From: Liolophura sinensis
Taxonomy: Eukaryota > Mollusca > Polyplacophora > Chitonida > Chitonidae
Direction of reading: 5' to 3'
Length of the DNA: 64,000 bases
NCBI RefSeq assembly: GCF_032854445.1
Contig: NC_088305.1
Coordinates: forward strand, 12,943,717 to 13,007,716
A program made the position numbers and the translations under genes. How positions within the stretch are numbered: the stretch's first letter is position 1; the number at the start of each line of letters is the position of its first letter. Below are positions 30,050-42,000 of this stretch, piece after piece. The notes beneath the pieces are model-generated. The model was not told where the DNA came from and made no database searches. It saw only the letters and a program-made list of their open reading frames with translations.

Positions 30050-33000
30050 ATGCTAGCATCAGTCCTCTGTGGCTGTCTTCTGGTGAGCTCAGCACTGTCA
30101 AGTACACTTTTCTTCAAACCGCATGAAAGGCCCGTAGAGAAAGTGGAAAATGTGGTGTGTCCAGATGGTCAATCCCAGTGTCCAGATGGAAGCACCTGTT
30201 GTAAACTGGCCTCTGGTCAGTACGGATGCTGTCCCTTACCACAGGTAATATTCCCTTGTATTCTTGCCTTGTCTTTTTATGGTTTAGTGGAGAAGCTTGC
30301 AAGCTGTACTAATTTAATCATATCAAATTAGGATTAAGGAATTAGTAAAAATGGACTACCCCCCTTTTGACTTGTCATCATCTCCAGTTGCAGTATCTCT
30401 TTGGTTAACACCAGTGACATAGTGGATAGAATGTATGCTGCATGAATAGTAAATCTGGAGTTAATCTGGAGTGAAGCTAAGAGTTAACTCGATAACCTTC
30501 GTGTACAGTACATATGTATATATACTTCCTTTCTTGGTGCCCTAATGCAGCTTAATGACCCAGGAGTCTCTCACCAATACGGTCACTGTGAGTTCAAGCA
30601 GCTTATGCTGGTTTCTTCTTCGGCCGTAGATGGGAAGGTCTGTCAGCAACATGCGGATGGTTGTGGGTTTCCTACCACCATAATGCTGGACCCCATCGTA
30701 TAAGTGAAATATTTTTGAGTATGGCGTAAAACACCAATCAAATCAAATAAATCCTTTCTTGGTGCACAATGTAACAGGAATTCATAGTTTTGCAGGGATG
30801 CCATTGCTCAGACCCAATCATCGGCACACCTGACTTGATTACTCGAGGTGAAAAGCAAAATTTAACCCAGGCAAGATTGGCCTTGAATAACATTTTACCA
30901 CAAAAATGAAAAATATAGCCTTTAGGTAAGAAATTCTTTCAGGAAAAGTAACCAGAACGTGCCTCGCCATCAAATATGATAGTTTCAGTGTTCTGTAGTA
31001 CTTTAAGCTTTAGGAATCAGAAAAAAATCAACGTTTCGCACGTTTGGTTCTGTGTTATTTATCACCCCCTGCTCCTTGCGAGGAACTCGGGTGCTTGAAA
31101 CTATGAATATTTCATGTACTGGTTGGACAACATGCCTGTAAATTGACTCTGTGGGGTGTTTTGTCTTGGGTTTTGTCTTCCAGTGAGGCAGCACTTCACA
31201 GTTCATACAAGGTGGTTGTTATACTGGTGTGACTGAATTATTGTTGAAAGTGACATTGCACGCCACGCAAAGGGAAAAGTAAATTTTTTTTTAAATGAAA
31301 TGGCACCTCTCACAAATGCAGTCGCTGTGAGTAATGACCATATTCCATTGCTTTGTATCATAAAATAGGATACAATGCGGTCGCTGTGAGTTTAAGTCCA
31401 GCTCATGCTGGCTTCCTCTCTGGCCGTATGTGGGAAGGTCTGGCAACAACCTGCGGATGGTCATGGGTTTCCCCCAGGCTCTGCCTGGTTTCCTCCCACC
31501 ATAATGCTGGCCGCTGTCGTATAAGTGAAATATTCTTGATTACGGCATAAAACACCAATCATATAAATAAATAAATAAATGAAATGGCTGAAACATTGAA
31601 AGCATGAAAAGTCCATGATGTTTATTCTCTGGGATTGGGAAGTAGACACTTAATTATCAATGTCTGGGTAACTGATTCATGTATATGTTACTTGTATGCA
31701 TTAACATTGGCTGTTGGAAATTTTGCCTTTCTTCAGGCTGTGTGTTGCTCTGACCACACCCACTGCTGTCCCTCAGGCACGACCTGTGACACCAGTCAGG
31801 GCAAATGTAACAGAGGCCATAGTAGCATTCCGTGGTTTGAGAAGCAGCCATCAAAGCCCATTCATACAGTCACCGTAGGGAATGTGGTGTGTCCAGATGG
31901 TCAGTCCCAGTGTCCAGATGGAAGCACGTGTTGTAAACTGGCCTCTGGTCAGTACGGATGCTGTCCCTTACCACAGGTAATATTCCCACATTTCCAAAAA
32001 CGTTATTTATTTATTTATTTGATTGGCGTTTTACGCCGTACTTAGGAATATTTCACTTGTACGACGGTGGCCAGAATTATGGTGGGAGAAAGCTCATGAC
32101 CATCTACAGACCCAAAAACCTTACAAGCTTTTGTTTCCCCGACTGGTTTCTTCTCACCATAATGCTGGCTGCTGTCGCAGAAGTGAAATATTCTTGAGTA
32201 CGACGTAGAACACCAATTAAAAAAATAAATAAATAAACAGACAAATTTAAGGTTAAATTTTAATATGCCACGTTTTAATGTCAGCTCTGCTTGTACAACA
32301 TGATGTTAAATCACATATCATCAATTTAACTCATACGATCATCAAACTTATTTCCCATGATTTGCTCAGGTTCTACTTGAATTTCTGTAATTATCTGTTG
32401 TCATGCCCAGGCTTTACCCCGTACAACTCTGATCATTACATTACACCAGCCCCAATCTAAGGTCAGTTCTGGGTCAGGTTACACCTAAGACCTTAAAAGA
32501 GAAAGTTGTAAATTCCTCACTTGACATTCACCATTAAAGGGGATAGTGCAACGACAAGTTGACCTGTATCATTATAATGGCTTGGGCTAGGGGGCTTACT
32601 TGCCTTTGGTAAGTCGTCTCAGTGCAGCAGCACTAGACGAAAGTGGGGTGAAATCCGTCCTGCAAAAAGGAGGCACACTACATGTACATGCACTCTAAGG
32701 ACTCCGTCAATGTTATATGACTGAAAAATTGTCAAGTACCGTGTTAACTACTAAGCACTCACTCACTCACTCTGGTCATTTTCATTTACATGTAAGGATG
32801 CATGCATTGTTGTTGACTGTGGGTTCTGTTTTTTCTAGGCTGTGTGTTGCTCCGACCACACCCACTGCTGTCCCTCAGGCACAACCTGTGATACCAGTCA
32901 GGGCAAATGTAACAGAGGTGAGATTAGCACCCCCTGGCTGAAGAAACAACCTGCCCTGCCCAGAGTGAATGTTGGCAATGTGGTGTGTCCGGATGGTCAG

Positions 33001-36000
33001 TCCCAGTGTCCAGATGGAAGCACCTGTTGTAAACTGGCCTCTGGTCAGTATGGATGCTGTCCCTTACCACAGGTAACAGTCCAGATTTGCAAACCATATG
33101 TTAGCCAGTATTTCTACATGATTAGGTATCATACAGCACATACATGCTTTTATATATCACTTATTTTCACTCCAGAAAGAACATTTTAAGATTCGATGTT
33201 AGTGAACTGGCAAAGCTTCAAACGTGGAATCTGAAAGATTTGATAGTCCATTGCTGACTTGCTTGTCATAAACCATCACTGCCTCTGAAGAATTCCAGCC
33301 TTGAATATTCAAGATTCCCCTGCTTCCACTGTTCTTGAGGTGTTGGCGTCAATTGTGTAAATCTTCAACCTTTTCAACCACTAAAAATAACTTCTTTCAT
33401 GGAATTTATGTACACAATTATTATGAAAATGATGGCAAAATTGATTGGTTTGTGTCATTAAAGGTGCAAGCTTCATAAAACTGCGCAAACTATTTCTCAA
33501 CACTTGCTGATTCTCTCAGAATGTTTCAAAATATTGGTTGTAGAGATGGTTGAAAAAGTTGAAGAATTAGGGTCAGTGTGATGTGGCACTTTGTCATACA
33601 GTCTTACATGAAGGTGGCTGAAGACCACTTGCCTTCTACCAAGATGACTTCTCACATATGGCAATGATTGCTGCTTCATATTTAAGTTTATAATTTCTGT
33701 TCTCATTAAATTGTTTCTAGTCAGATTTGACTTTTTTTCCTGCAGGCTGTGTGTTGCTCTGACCACACCCACTGCTGTCCCTCAGGCACAACCTGTGATA
33801 CCAGTCAGGGCAAATGTAACAGAGGTGAGATTAGCACCCCCTGGCTGAAGAAACAACCTGCCCTGCCCAGAGTGAGTGTTGGCAATGTGGTGTGTCCAGA
33901 TGGTCAGTCCCAGTGTCCAGATGGAAGCACCTGTTGTAAGCTGGCCTCTGGTCAGTATGGATGCTGTCCCTTACCACAGGTAAAACATATTTGTCAAACA
34001 GTTTCTAAATTTTCTGCAAGCAACATTAATTGAAACATTAGTATCTGTTTCATCAGTCAGTTTAGGACAAACAGTGTGCCTGCCTCCTGCATCACATTCC
34101 ACCACGAACCACCCCCCACCCCCCAATCCCACCTCCACCACCCAATCCCACCTCCATCGCCCAATCCCACCTCCACCACCCAATCCCACCTCCACCACCA
34201 CCACAACTGCCACCACCACACCACCACCTTAGAAATTGGCCATAAACTGAAAGTGGATGAATGTACCCCTTTTGCCCGTGGCATTACCACCCCTTGTGGT
34301 GACAAACTTACTTGTTAATATTCCATTCTGGGTGGAAGCCATTGTGACATCAAGAGTGATTGATGGATGAAACAGATGTGACCAGTGTCATGAATGTGTG
34401 TGATGTCAGGTTAACAATTGATTATATGATAGTCCAGATTTATCACTCGTGTTCTGGTGAATCAGAAGCTTTGTTAAAATGTTGTTGTTGTTTTGTGTGC
34501 GGCAGTTTGATATATCATTGTACACAGTATAATACATATGCAAATAAGCTTGCATGTTCAAATACCACTTTCGCCACAATATGGCTAAAGTGTTGCTAAT
34601 GTGGCTTCCTCTTCAACCGTGTGTGGGAAGGTCTGGCAGCAACTTGCAGATTGCCATGGGTCACTGTACACAATTTAATACTTGTACAAATGAGGTTGCA
34701 TTTTCGAATACCACTTTCACCACGATATGGCTAAAATATTGTTAATGTAGAGTGAAGCAATTATCATTGATTCAAATACCACTTTAAGTCGAGAAGTTCG
34801 TCAGGCACAGTGTACGTGGTGAAGGTTGGTGGTATATTCTTGGCGCTCTGGTTTCCTCCAGTTGCTGTGAACTCTGGTCCAGATCATGCTGTCTTCCTCT
34901 TCAGCCGTGTGTGGGAAGGTCTTGCAGCAACTTGGGGATTGCCATGGGTTTTCTCTGGGTTCTACCTGGTTTCCTTGCACCATAGAGCTGACCGTGTGGT
35001 ATAAGTGAAATAGTCTTGAGTATGGCATAAAACATAGATCAAATAAGTAAATAAATGAAGAAACCATCCACCTGAAAAAATTTGGTCTTTTTGAAATTTG
35101 TTTTGGTGAACACTACAGGAACACAAGGGAATTTCTGTAATTTTTGTTTACTGGATAAGAATTGGGGTTGAGGGTAAATCCTGGTACATGCTGCTGTTGA
35201 TTAATAGAGGATGCTTGCATGATTGTTCACAGTGGGTTCTTTTCTTCTAGGCTGTGTGTTGCTCTGACCACACCCACTGCTGTCCCTCAGGCACAACCTG
35301 TGATACCAGTCAGGGCAAATGTAACAGAGGTGAGATTAGCACCCCCTGGCTGAAGAAACAACCTGCCCTGCCCAGAGTGAATGTTGGCAATGTGGTGTGT
35401 CCAGATGGTCAGTCCCAGTGTCCAGATGGAAGCACCTGTTGTAAACTGGCCTCTGGTCAGTATGGATGCTGTCCCTTACCACAGGTAAAACATATTTGTC
35501 AAACAGTTTCTAAATATTCTGCAAGTAACATTAATTGGAACATTAGTGTCTGTTTCATCAGTCAGTCTAGGACAAACAGTGTGCCCGCCCCCTGCATCAC
35601 ATTCCACCACGAACCACCACCCACCCCCTAATCCCACCTCCACCACCCAATCCCACCTCCATCGCCCACTCTCACCTCCACCACCACCACAACTGCCACC
35701 ACCACCAGTACCACCTCAGAAATTAGCCATAAACTGAAAGTGGATGAATGTACCCCTTTTACCCGTGGCATTACCACCCCTTCTGGTGACAAGCTTACTT
35801 GTTAATATTCCATTCTGGGTGGAAGCCATTGTGACATCAAGAGTGATTGAAAGATGAAACAGATGTGACCAGTGTCATGAATGTGTACGATGTCAGGTTA
35901 ACAATTGATTATATGATAGTCCAGATTTATCACTCGTGTTCTGGTGAATCAGAAACTTTGTTGAAATGTTGTTGTTGTTTTGTGTGCGGCAGTTTGATAT

Positions 36001-39000
36001 GTCATTGTACACGGTATAATACATATGCAAATAAGCTTGCATGTTCAAATACCACTTTCACCACAATATGGCTAAAATATTGCTAATGTGGAGTTATGCA
36101 ATAATCTTTCATTCAGATACCACTTTAAGTCGTTTAGTTCATCAGGTACAGTGTACGTGGTGAAGGTTGGTGGTTTATGCTTGGCACTCAGGTTTCCTTC
36201 AGTTGCTGTGAGCTCTAGTCCAGATCACGCTGGCTTCCTCTTCAGCTGTGTGTGGGAAGGTCTGGCAGCAACTTGCAGATTGCCGTGGGTCACTGTACAC
36301 AATTTAATACTTGTACAAATGAGGTTGCATTTTCGAATACCACTTTCACCATGATATGGCTAAAATATTGCTAATGTAGAGTGAAGCATTTATCATTGAT
36401 TCAAATACCACTTTAAGTCAAGAAGTTCGTCAGGCACAGTGTACGTGGTGAAGGTTGGTGGTATATTCTTGGCACTCTGGTTTCCTCCAGTTGCTGTGAA
36501 CTCTGGTCCAGATCATGCTGTCTTCCTCTTCAGCCGCGTGTGAGAAGGTCTTGCAGCAACTTGGGGATTGCCATGGGTTTTCTCTGGGTTCTACCTGGTT
36601 TCCTTGCACCATAGAGCTGACCGTGTGGTATAAGTGAAATAGTTTTGAGTATGACATAAAACACAGATCAAATAAGTAAATAAATGAAGAAACCATCCAC
36701 GTGAAAAAAATTGGTCTTTTTGAAATTTGTTTTGGTGAACACTACGGAAACACAGGGGAATTTCTGTAGTTTTTTGTTTACTGGATAAGAATTGGGTTCC
36801 CGTTGAGGGTAAATCCTGGTACATGCTGCTGTTGGTTAATAGAGGATGCTTGCATTATTGTTCACTGTGGGTTCTTTTCTTCTAGGCTGTGTGTTGCTCT
36901 GACCACACCCACTGCTGTCCCTCAGGCACAACCTGTGATACCAGTCAGGGCAAATGTAACAGAGGTGAGATTAGCACCCCCTGGCTGAAGAAACAACCTG
37001 CCCTGCCCAGAGTGAGTGTTGGCAATGTGGTGTGTCCAGATGGTCAGTCCCAGTGTCCAGATGGAAGCACCTGTTGTAAGCTGGCCTCTGGTCAGTATGG
37101 ATGCTGTCCCTTACCACAGGTAAAACATGTTTGTCAAACAGTTTCTAAATATTCTGCAAGTAACAATAATTGGAACATTAGTATCTGTTTCATCAGTCAG
37201 TCTAGGACAAACAGTGTGCCCGCCCCCTGCATCACATTCCACCATGAACCACCCCCCACCCCCTAATCCCACCTCCACCACCCAATCCCACCTCCATCGC
37301 CCAATCCCACCTCCACCACCACCACAACCACCACCACCACCAGTACCACCTCAGAAATTAGCCATAAACTGAAAGTGGATGAATATACCCCTTTTACCCG
37401 TGGCATTACCACCTCTTCTGGTGACAAACTTACTTGTTAATATTCCATTCTGGGTGGAAGCCATTGTGACATCAAGAGTGATTGAAAGATGAAACAGATG
37501 TGACCAGTGTCATGAATGTGTGCGATGTCAGGTTAACAATTGATAATATGATAGTCCAGATTTATCACTGGTGTTCTGGTGAATCAGAAGCTTTGTTGAA
37601 ATGTTGTTGTTGTTTTGTGTGCGGCAGTTTGATATGTCATTGTACACAATATAATACATGTGCAAATAAGCTTGCATGTTCAAATACCACTTTTGTCACA
37701 ATATGGCTAAAATGTTGCTAATGTGGAGTTATGCAATAATCTTTCATTCAGATACCACTTTAAGTTCGGTAGTTCATCAGGTACAGTGTACGTGGTGAAG
37801 GTTGGTGGTTTATTCTTGGTACTCAGGCTTCCTCCAATTACTGTGAGCTCTAGTCCAGATCACGCTGGCTTCCTCTTCAACCGTGTGTGGGAAGGTCTGG
37901 CAGCAACTTGCAGATTGCAGTGGGTCACTGTACACAATACAATACATGTACAAATGAGGTTGGATGCTCAAATACCACTATCACCCCGATATGGCTAAAA
38001 TATTGCTAATGTGGAGTTAAGCAATAATCTTTCATTCAAATACCACTTTAAGTCCAGTAGTTTATCAGGTACAGTGTATGTGGTGAATGTTGGTGGTTTA
38101 TGCTTGGCACTCTGGTTTCCTTCAGTTGCTGTGAGCTCTAGTCGAGATCACGCTGGCTTTCTCTTCAACCATGTGTGGGAAGGTCTGGGAGCAACTTGCA
38201 GATTGCCGTGGGTCACTGTACACAATTTAATACTTGTACAAATGAGAATGCATTTTGGAATACCACTTTCACCACGACATGGCTAAAATATTGCTAATGT
38301 AGAGTGAAGCAATTATCATTGATTCAGATACCACTTTAAGTCGAGAAGTTCGTCAGGCACGGTGAACATGGTGAATGTTGGTGGTATATTATTGGCGCTC
38401 TGGTTTCCTCCAGTTGCTGTGAACTCTGGTCCAGATCACGCTGTCTTCCTCTTCAGCCATGTGTGGGAACGTCTGGCAGCAACTTGGGGATTGCTGTGGG
38501 TTTTCTCTGGGTTCTAACTGGTTTTCTTGCACCATAGAGCTGACCGTGTGGTATAAGTGAAATAGTCTTGAGTATGGCATAAAACACAGATCAAATAAGT
38601 AAATAAATGAAGAAACCATCCACCTGAAAAAATTTGGTCTTTTTGAAATCTGTTTTGGTGAACACAAGGGAATTTCTGTAGTTTTTTGTTTACTGGATAA
38701 GAATTGGGTTCCCGTTGGGGGTAAATCCTGGTACATGCTGCTGTAGATTAATAGAGGATGCTTGCATTATTGTTCACTGTGGGTTCTTTTCTTCTAGGCT
38801 GTGTGTTGCTCTGACCACACCCACTGCTGTCCCTCAGGCACAACCTGTGATACCAGTCAGGGCAAATGTAACAGAGGTGAGATTAGCACCCCCTGGCTAA
38901 AGAAACAACCTGCCCTGCCCAGAGTGAGTGTTGGCAATGTGGTGTGTCCAGATGGTCAGTCCCAGTGTCCAGATGGAAGCACCTGTTGTAAGCTGGCCTC

Positions 39001-42000
39001 TGGTCAGTATGGATGCTGTCCCTTACCACAGGTAAAACATATTTGTCAAACAGTTTCTAAATATTCTGCAAGTAACATTAATTGGAACATTAGTATCCGT
39101 TTCATCAGTCAGTCTAGGACAAACAATATGTCCGCCCCTTGCATCACATTCCACCACGAACCACCCCCCACCCCCCAATCCCACCTCCACCACCCAATCC
39201 CACCTCCATCGCCCAATCCCACCTCCACCACCACCACAACCACCACCACCACCAGTACCACCTCAGAAATTGGCCATAAACTGAAAGTGGATGAATGTAC
39301 CCCTTTTGCCCATGGCATTACCACCCCTTGTGGTGACAAGCTTACTTGTTAATATTCCACCCTGGGTGGAAGCCATTGTGACATCAAGAGTGATTGATGG
39401 ATGAAACAGATGTGACCAGTGTCATGAATGTGTGCGATGTCAGGTTAACAGTTGATTATATGATAGTCCAGATTTATCACTCGCGTTCTGGTGAATCAGA
39501 AGCTTTGTTGAAATGTTGTTGTTGTTTTGTGTGCGGCAGTTTGATATGTCATTGTACACAATATAATACATGTGCAAATAAGCTTGTATGTTCAAATACC
39601 ACTTTCGCCACAATATGGCTAAAATGTTGCTAATGTGTAGTTACGCAATAATCATTCATTCAGACACCACTTTAAGTCCAGTAGTTCGTCAGGGACAGTG
39701 TACGTGGTGAATGTTGGTGGTTTATGCTTGGCACTCTGGTTTCCTCCAGTTGCTGTGAGCTCTAGTCCAGATCACGCTGTCTTCCTCCTTAGCTGTGTGT
39801 GGGAAGGTCTGGCAGCAACTTGCAGATTGCCGTGGGTTACTGTGTACAATATAATACACGTACAAATGAGGTTGGATGCTCAAATACCACTTTCACCACG
39901 ATATGGCTAAAATATTGCTAATGTGGAGTGAAGCAATAATCTTTCATTCAAATACCACTTTAAGTCCGGTAGTTCGTCAGGTACAGTGTATGTGGTGAAT
40001 TTTGGGTATATTCTTGGCACTCTGGTTTCCTCCAGTTGCTGTGAGCTCTAGTCCAGATCACGCTGGCTTCCTTTTAAGCCGTGTGTGGGAAGGTCTGGCA
40101 GCAACTTGGGGATTGCCATGGATTTTTTCTGAGCTCTACCTGGTTTCCTTGCACCATAATGCTGACCGTGTGGTATAAATGAAATAGTCTTCAGCATGGC
40201 ATAAAACACAGGTCAAATAAGTAAACAAATGAAGAAATCATCCACGTGAAAAAATTTGGTCTTTTTGAAATTTGTTTTGGTGAACACTACGGGAACACAA
40301 GGGAATTTCTGTAGTTTTTGTTTACTGGATAAGAATTGGGTTGCCGTTGAGGGTAAATCCTGGTACATGCTGCTGTTGATTAATAGAGAATGCTTGCATG
40401 ATTGTTCACTGTGGGTTCTTTTCTTCTAGGCTGTGTGTTGCTCTGACCACACCCACTGCTGTCCCTCAGGCACAACCTGTGATACCAGTCAGGGCAAATG
40501 TAACAGAGGTGAGATTAGCACCCCCTGGCTGAAGAAACAACCTGCCCTGCCCAGAGTGAGTGTTGGCAATGTGGTGTGTCCAGATGGTCAGTCCCAGTGT
40601 CCAGATGGAAGCACCTGTTGTAAACTGGCCTCTGGTCAGTACGGATGCTGTCCCTTACCACAGGTAAAACATATTTGTCAAACAGTTTCTAAATTTTCTG
40701 CAAGCAACATTTATTTAAACATTAGTATCTGTTTCATCAGTCAGTCTAGGACAAACAATGTGCCCGTCCCCTGCTCAAGAGTGATTGAAAGATGAAAAAG
40801 ATGTGACCAGTGTCATGAATGTGTGTGATGTCAGGTTATCAATTGATTATATGATAGTCAAAATTTATCTGTCGTGTTCTGGTGAATCAGAAGCTTTGTT
40901 GAAATGTTGTTGTTGTTTTGTGTGCAGCAGTTTGATATGTCATTGTACACAATATAATACATGTGCAAATAAGCTTGCATGTTCAAATACCACTTTCGCC
41001 ACAATATGGCTAAAATATTGCTAATGTGGAGTTAAGCAATAATCATTCATTCAGACACCACTTTAAGTCCGGTAGTTCGTCAGGTACAGTGTTTGTTGTG
41101 AAGGTTGGTGGTATTTTCTTGGCGCTCTGGTTTCCTCCAGTTGCTGTGAGCTCTAGTCCAGATCATGCTGGCTTCCTCTTCAGCCGTATGTGGGAAGGTC
41201 TGGCAGCAACTTGGGGATTGCCATGGGTTTCCTGTGGGCTCTACGTGGTTTCCTTGCACCATAATGCTGACCGTGTGGTATAAGTGAAATAGTCTTGAGT
41301 ATGGCATATAACACAGATCAAATAAGTAAATGAATGCAGAAATCATCCACGTGAAAAAATTTGGTCTTTTTGAAATTTGTTTTGGTGAATTCTACAGGAA
41401 CACAAGGGAATTTCTGTAGTTTTTGTTTACTGTTAAATAGAGGATGCTTGCATTATTGTTGATTCTTGGTCTTTTTATTCTAGGCAGTGTGTTGCTCTGA
41501 CCACACCCACTGCTGTCCCTCAGGCACAACCTGTGATACCAGTCAGGGCAAATGTAACAGAGGTGAGATCAGCACCTCCTGGCTAAAGAAACAGCCTGCC
41601 CTGTCCAGAGTAAATGTGGGCAGTGTTATGTGTCCAGATGGTCAGTCCCAGTGTCCAGATGGAAGCACCTGTTGTAAACTGGCCTCTGGTCAGTATGGAT
41701 GCTGTCCCTTACCACGGGTAAAACATATTTGTTTTTTTTTCTAAATATATGTATATATTTTTTCTAAATTTTCTGTAAGCAACATTAGTACAGCTGTATC
41801 TGTTTCATCAGTCAATCAAGGGCCAACAATGTGCCCTCCCCCTGCATCAATGAACCATTATTGTGTCCACCAACCAAAATATAGATACTCTGTTCTGGAA
41901 TAATGGAAATTGTGCTGAGACGCAGTAGTATTGCGAGACATATTTTGTGGAAATAAGGGGAGATAACCTCTTAATAGAGTGGCTCTTTATATTAGATTTT

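Larger units (their letters stand above)
33746..41717 (+). repeat. Tandem segmental duplication of progranulin exons 4-9 with flanking introns
   Basis: Exon starts are spaced 1505, 1635, 1912, 1632 and 1054 bases apart. Each repeat has a near-identical 234-base exon, a common intron start (GTAAAACATATTTGTCAAAC-like) and, before exons 5-8, a common intron end (TGTGGGTTCTTTTCTTCTAG). Length differences come mainly from different numbers of a ~250-300-bp intronic subunit. Confidence 0.9.

Noticed and set aside
33971-34305. Antisense Gly/Trp/Val-rich frames opposite the CCA/CAC tract
   Set aside because: They come from the complement of a triplet microsatellite.
34801-41346. Antisense frames containing [10 protein letters not shown] in progranulin introns
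   Set aside because: Translations of the SINE 3' tail; the same peptide appears at many unlinked SINE copies.
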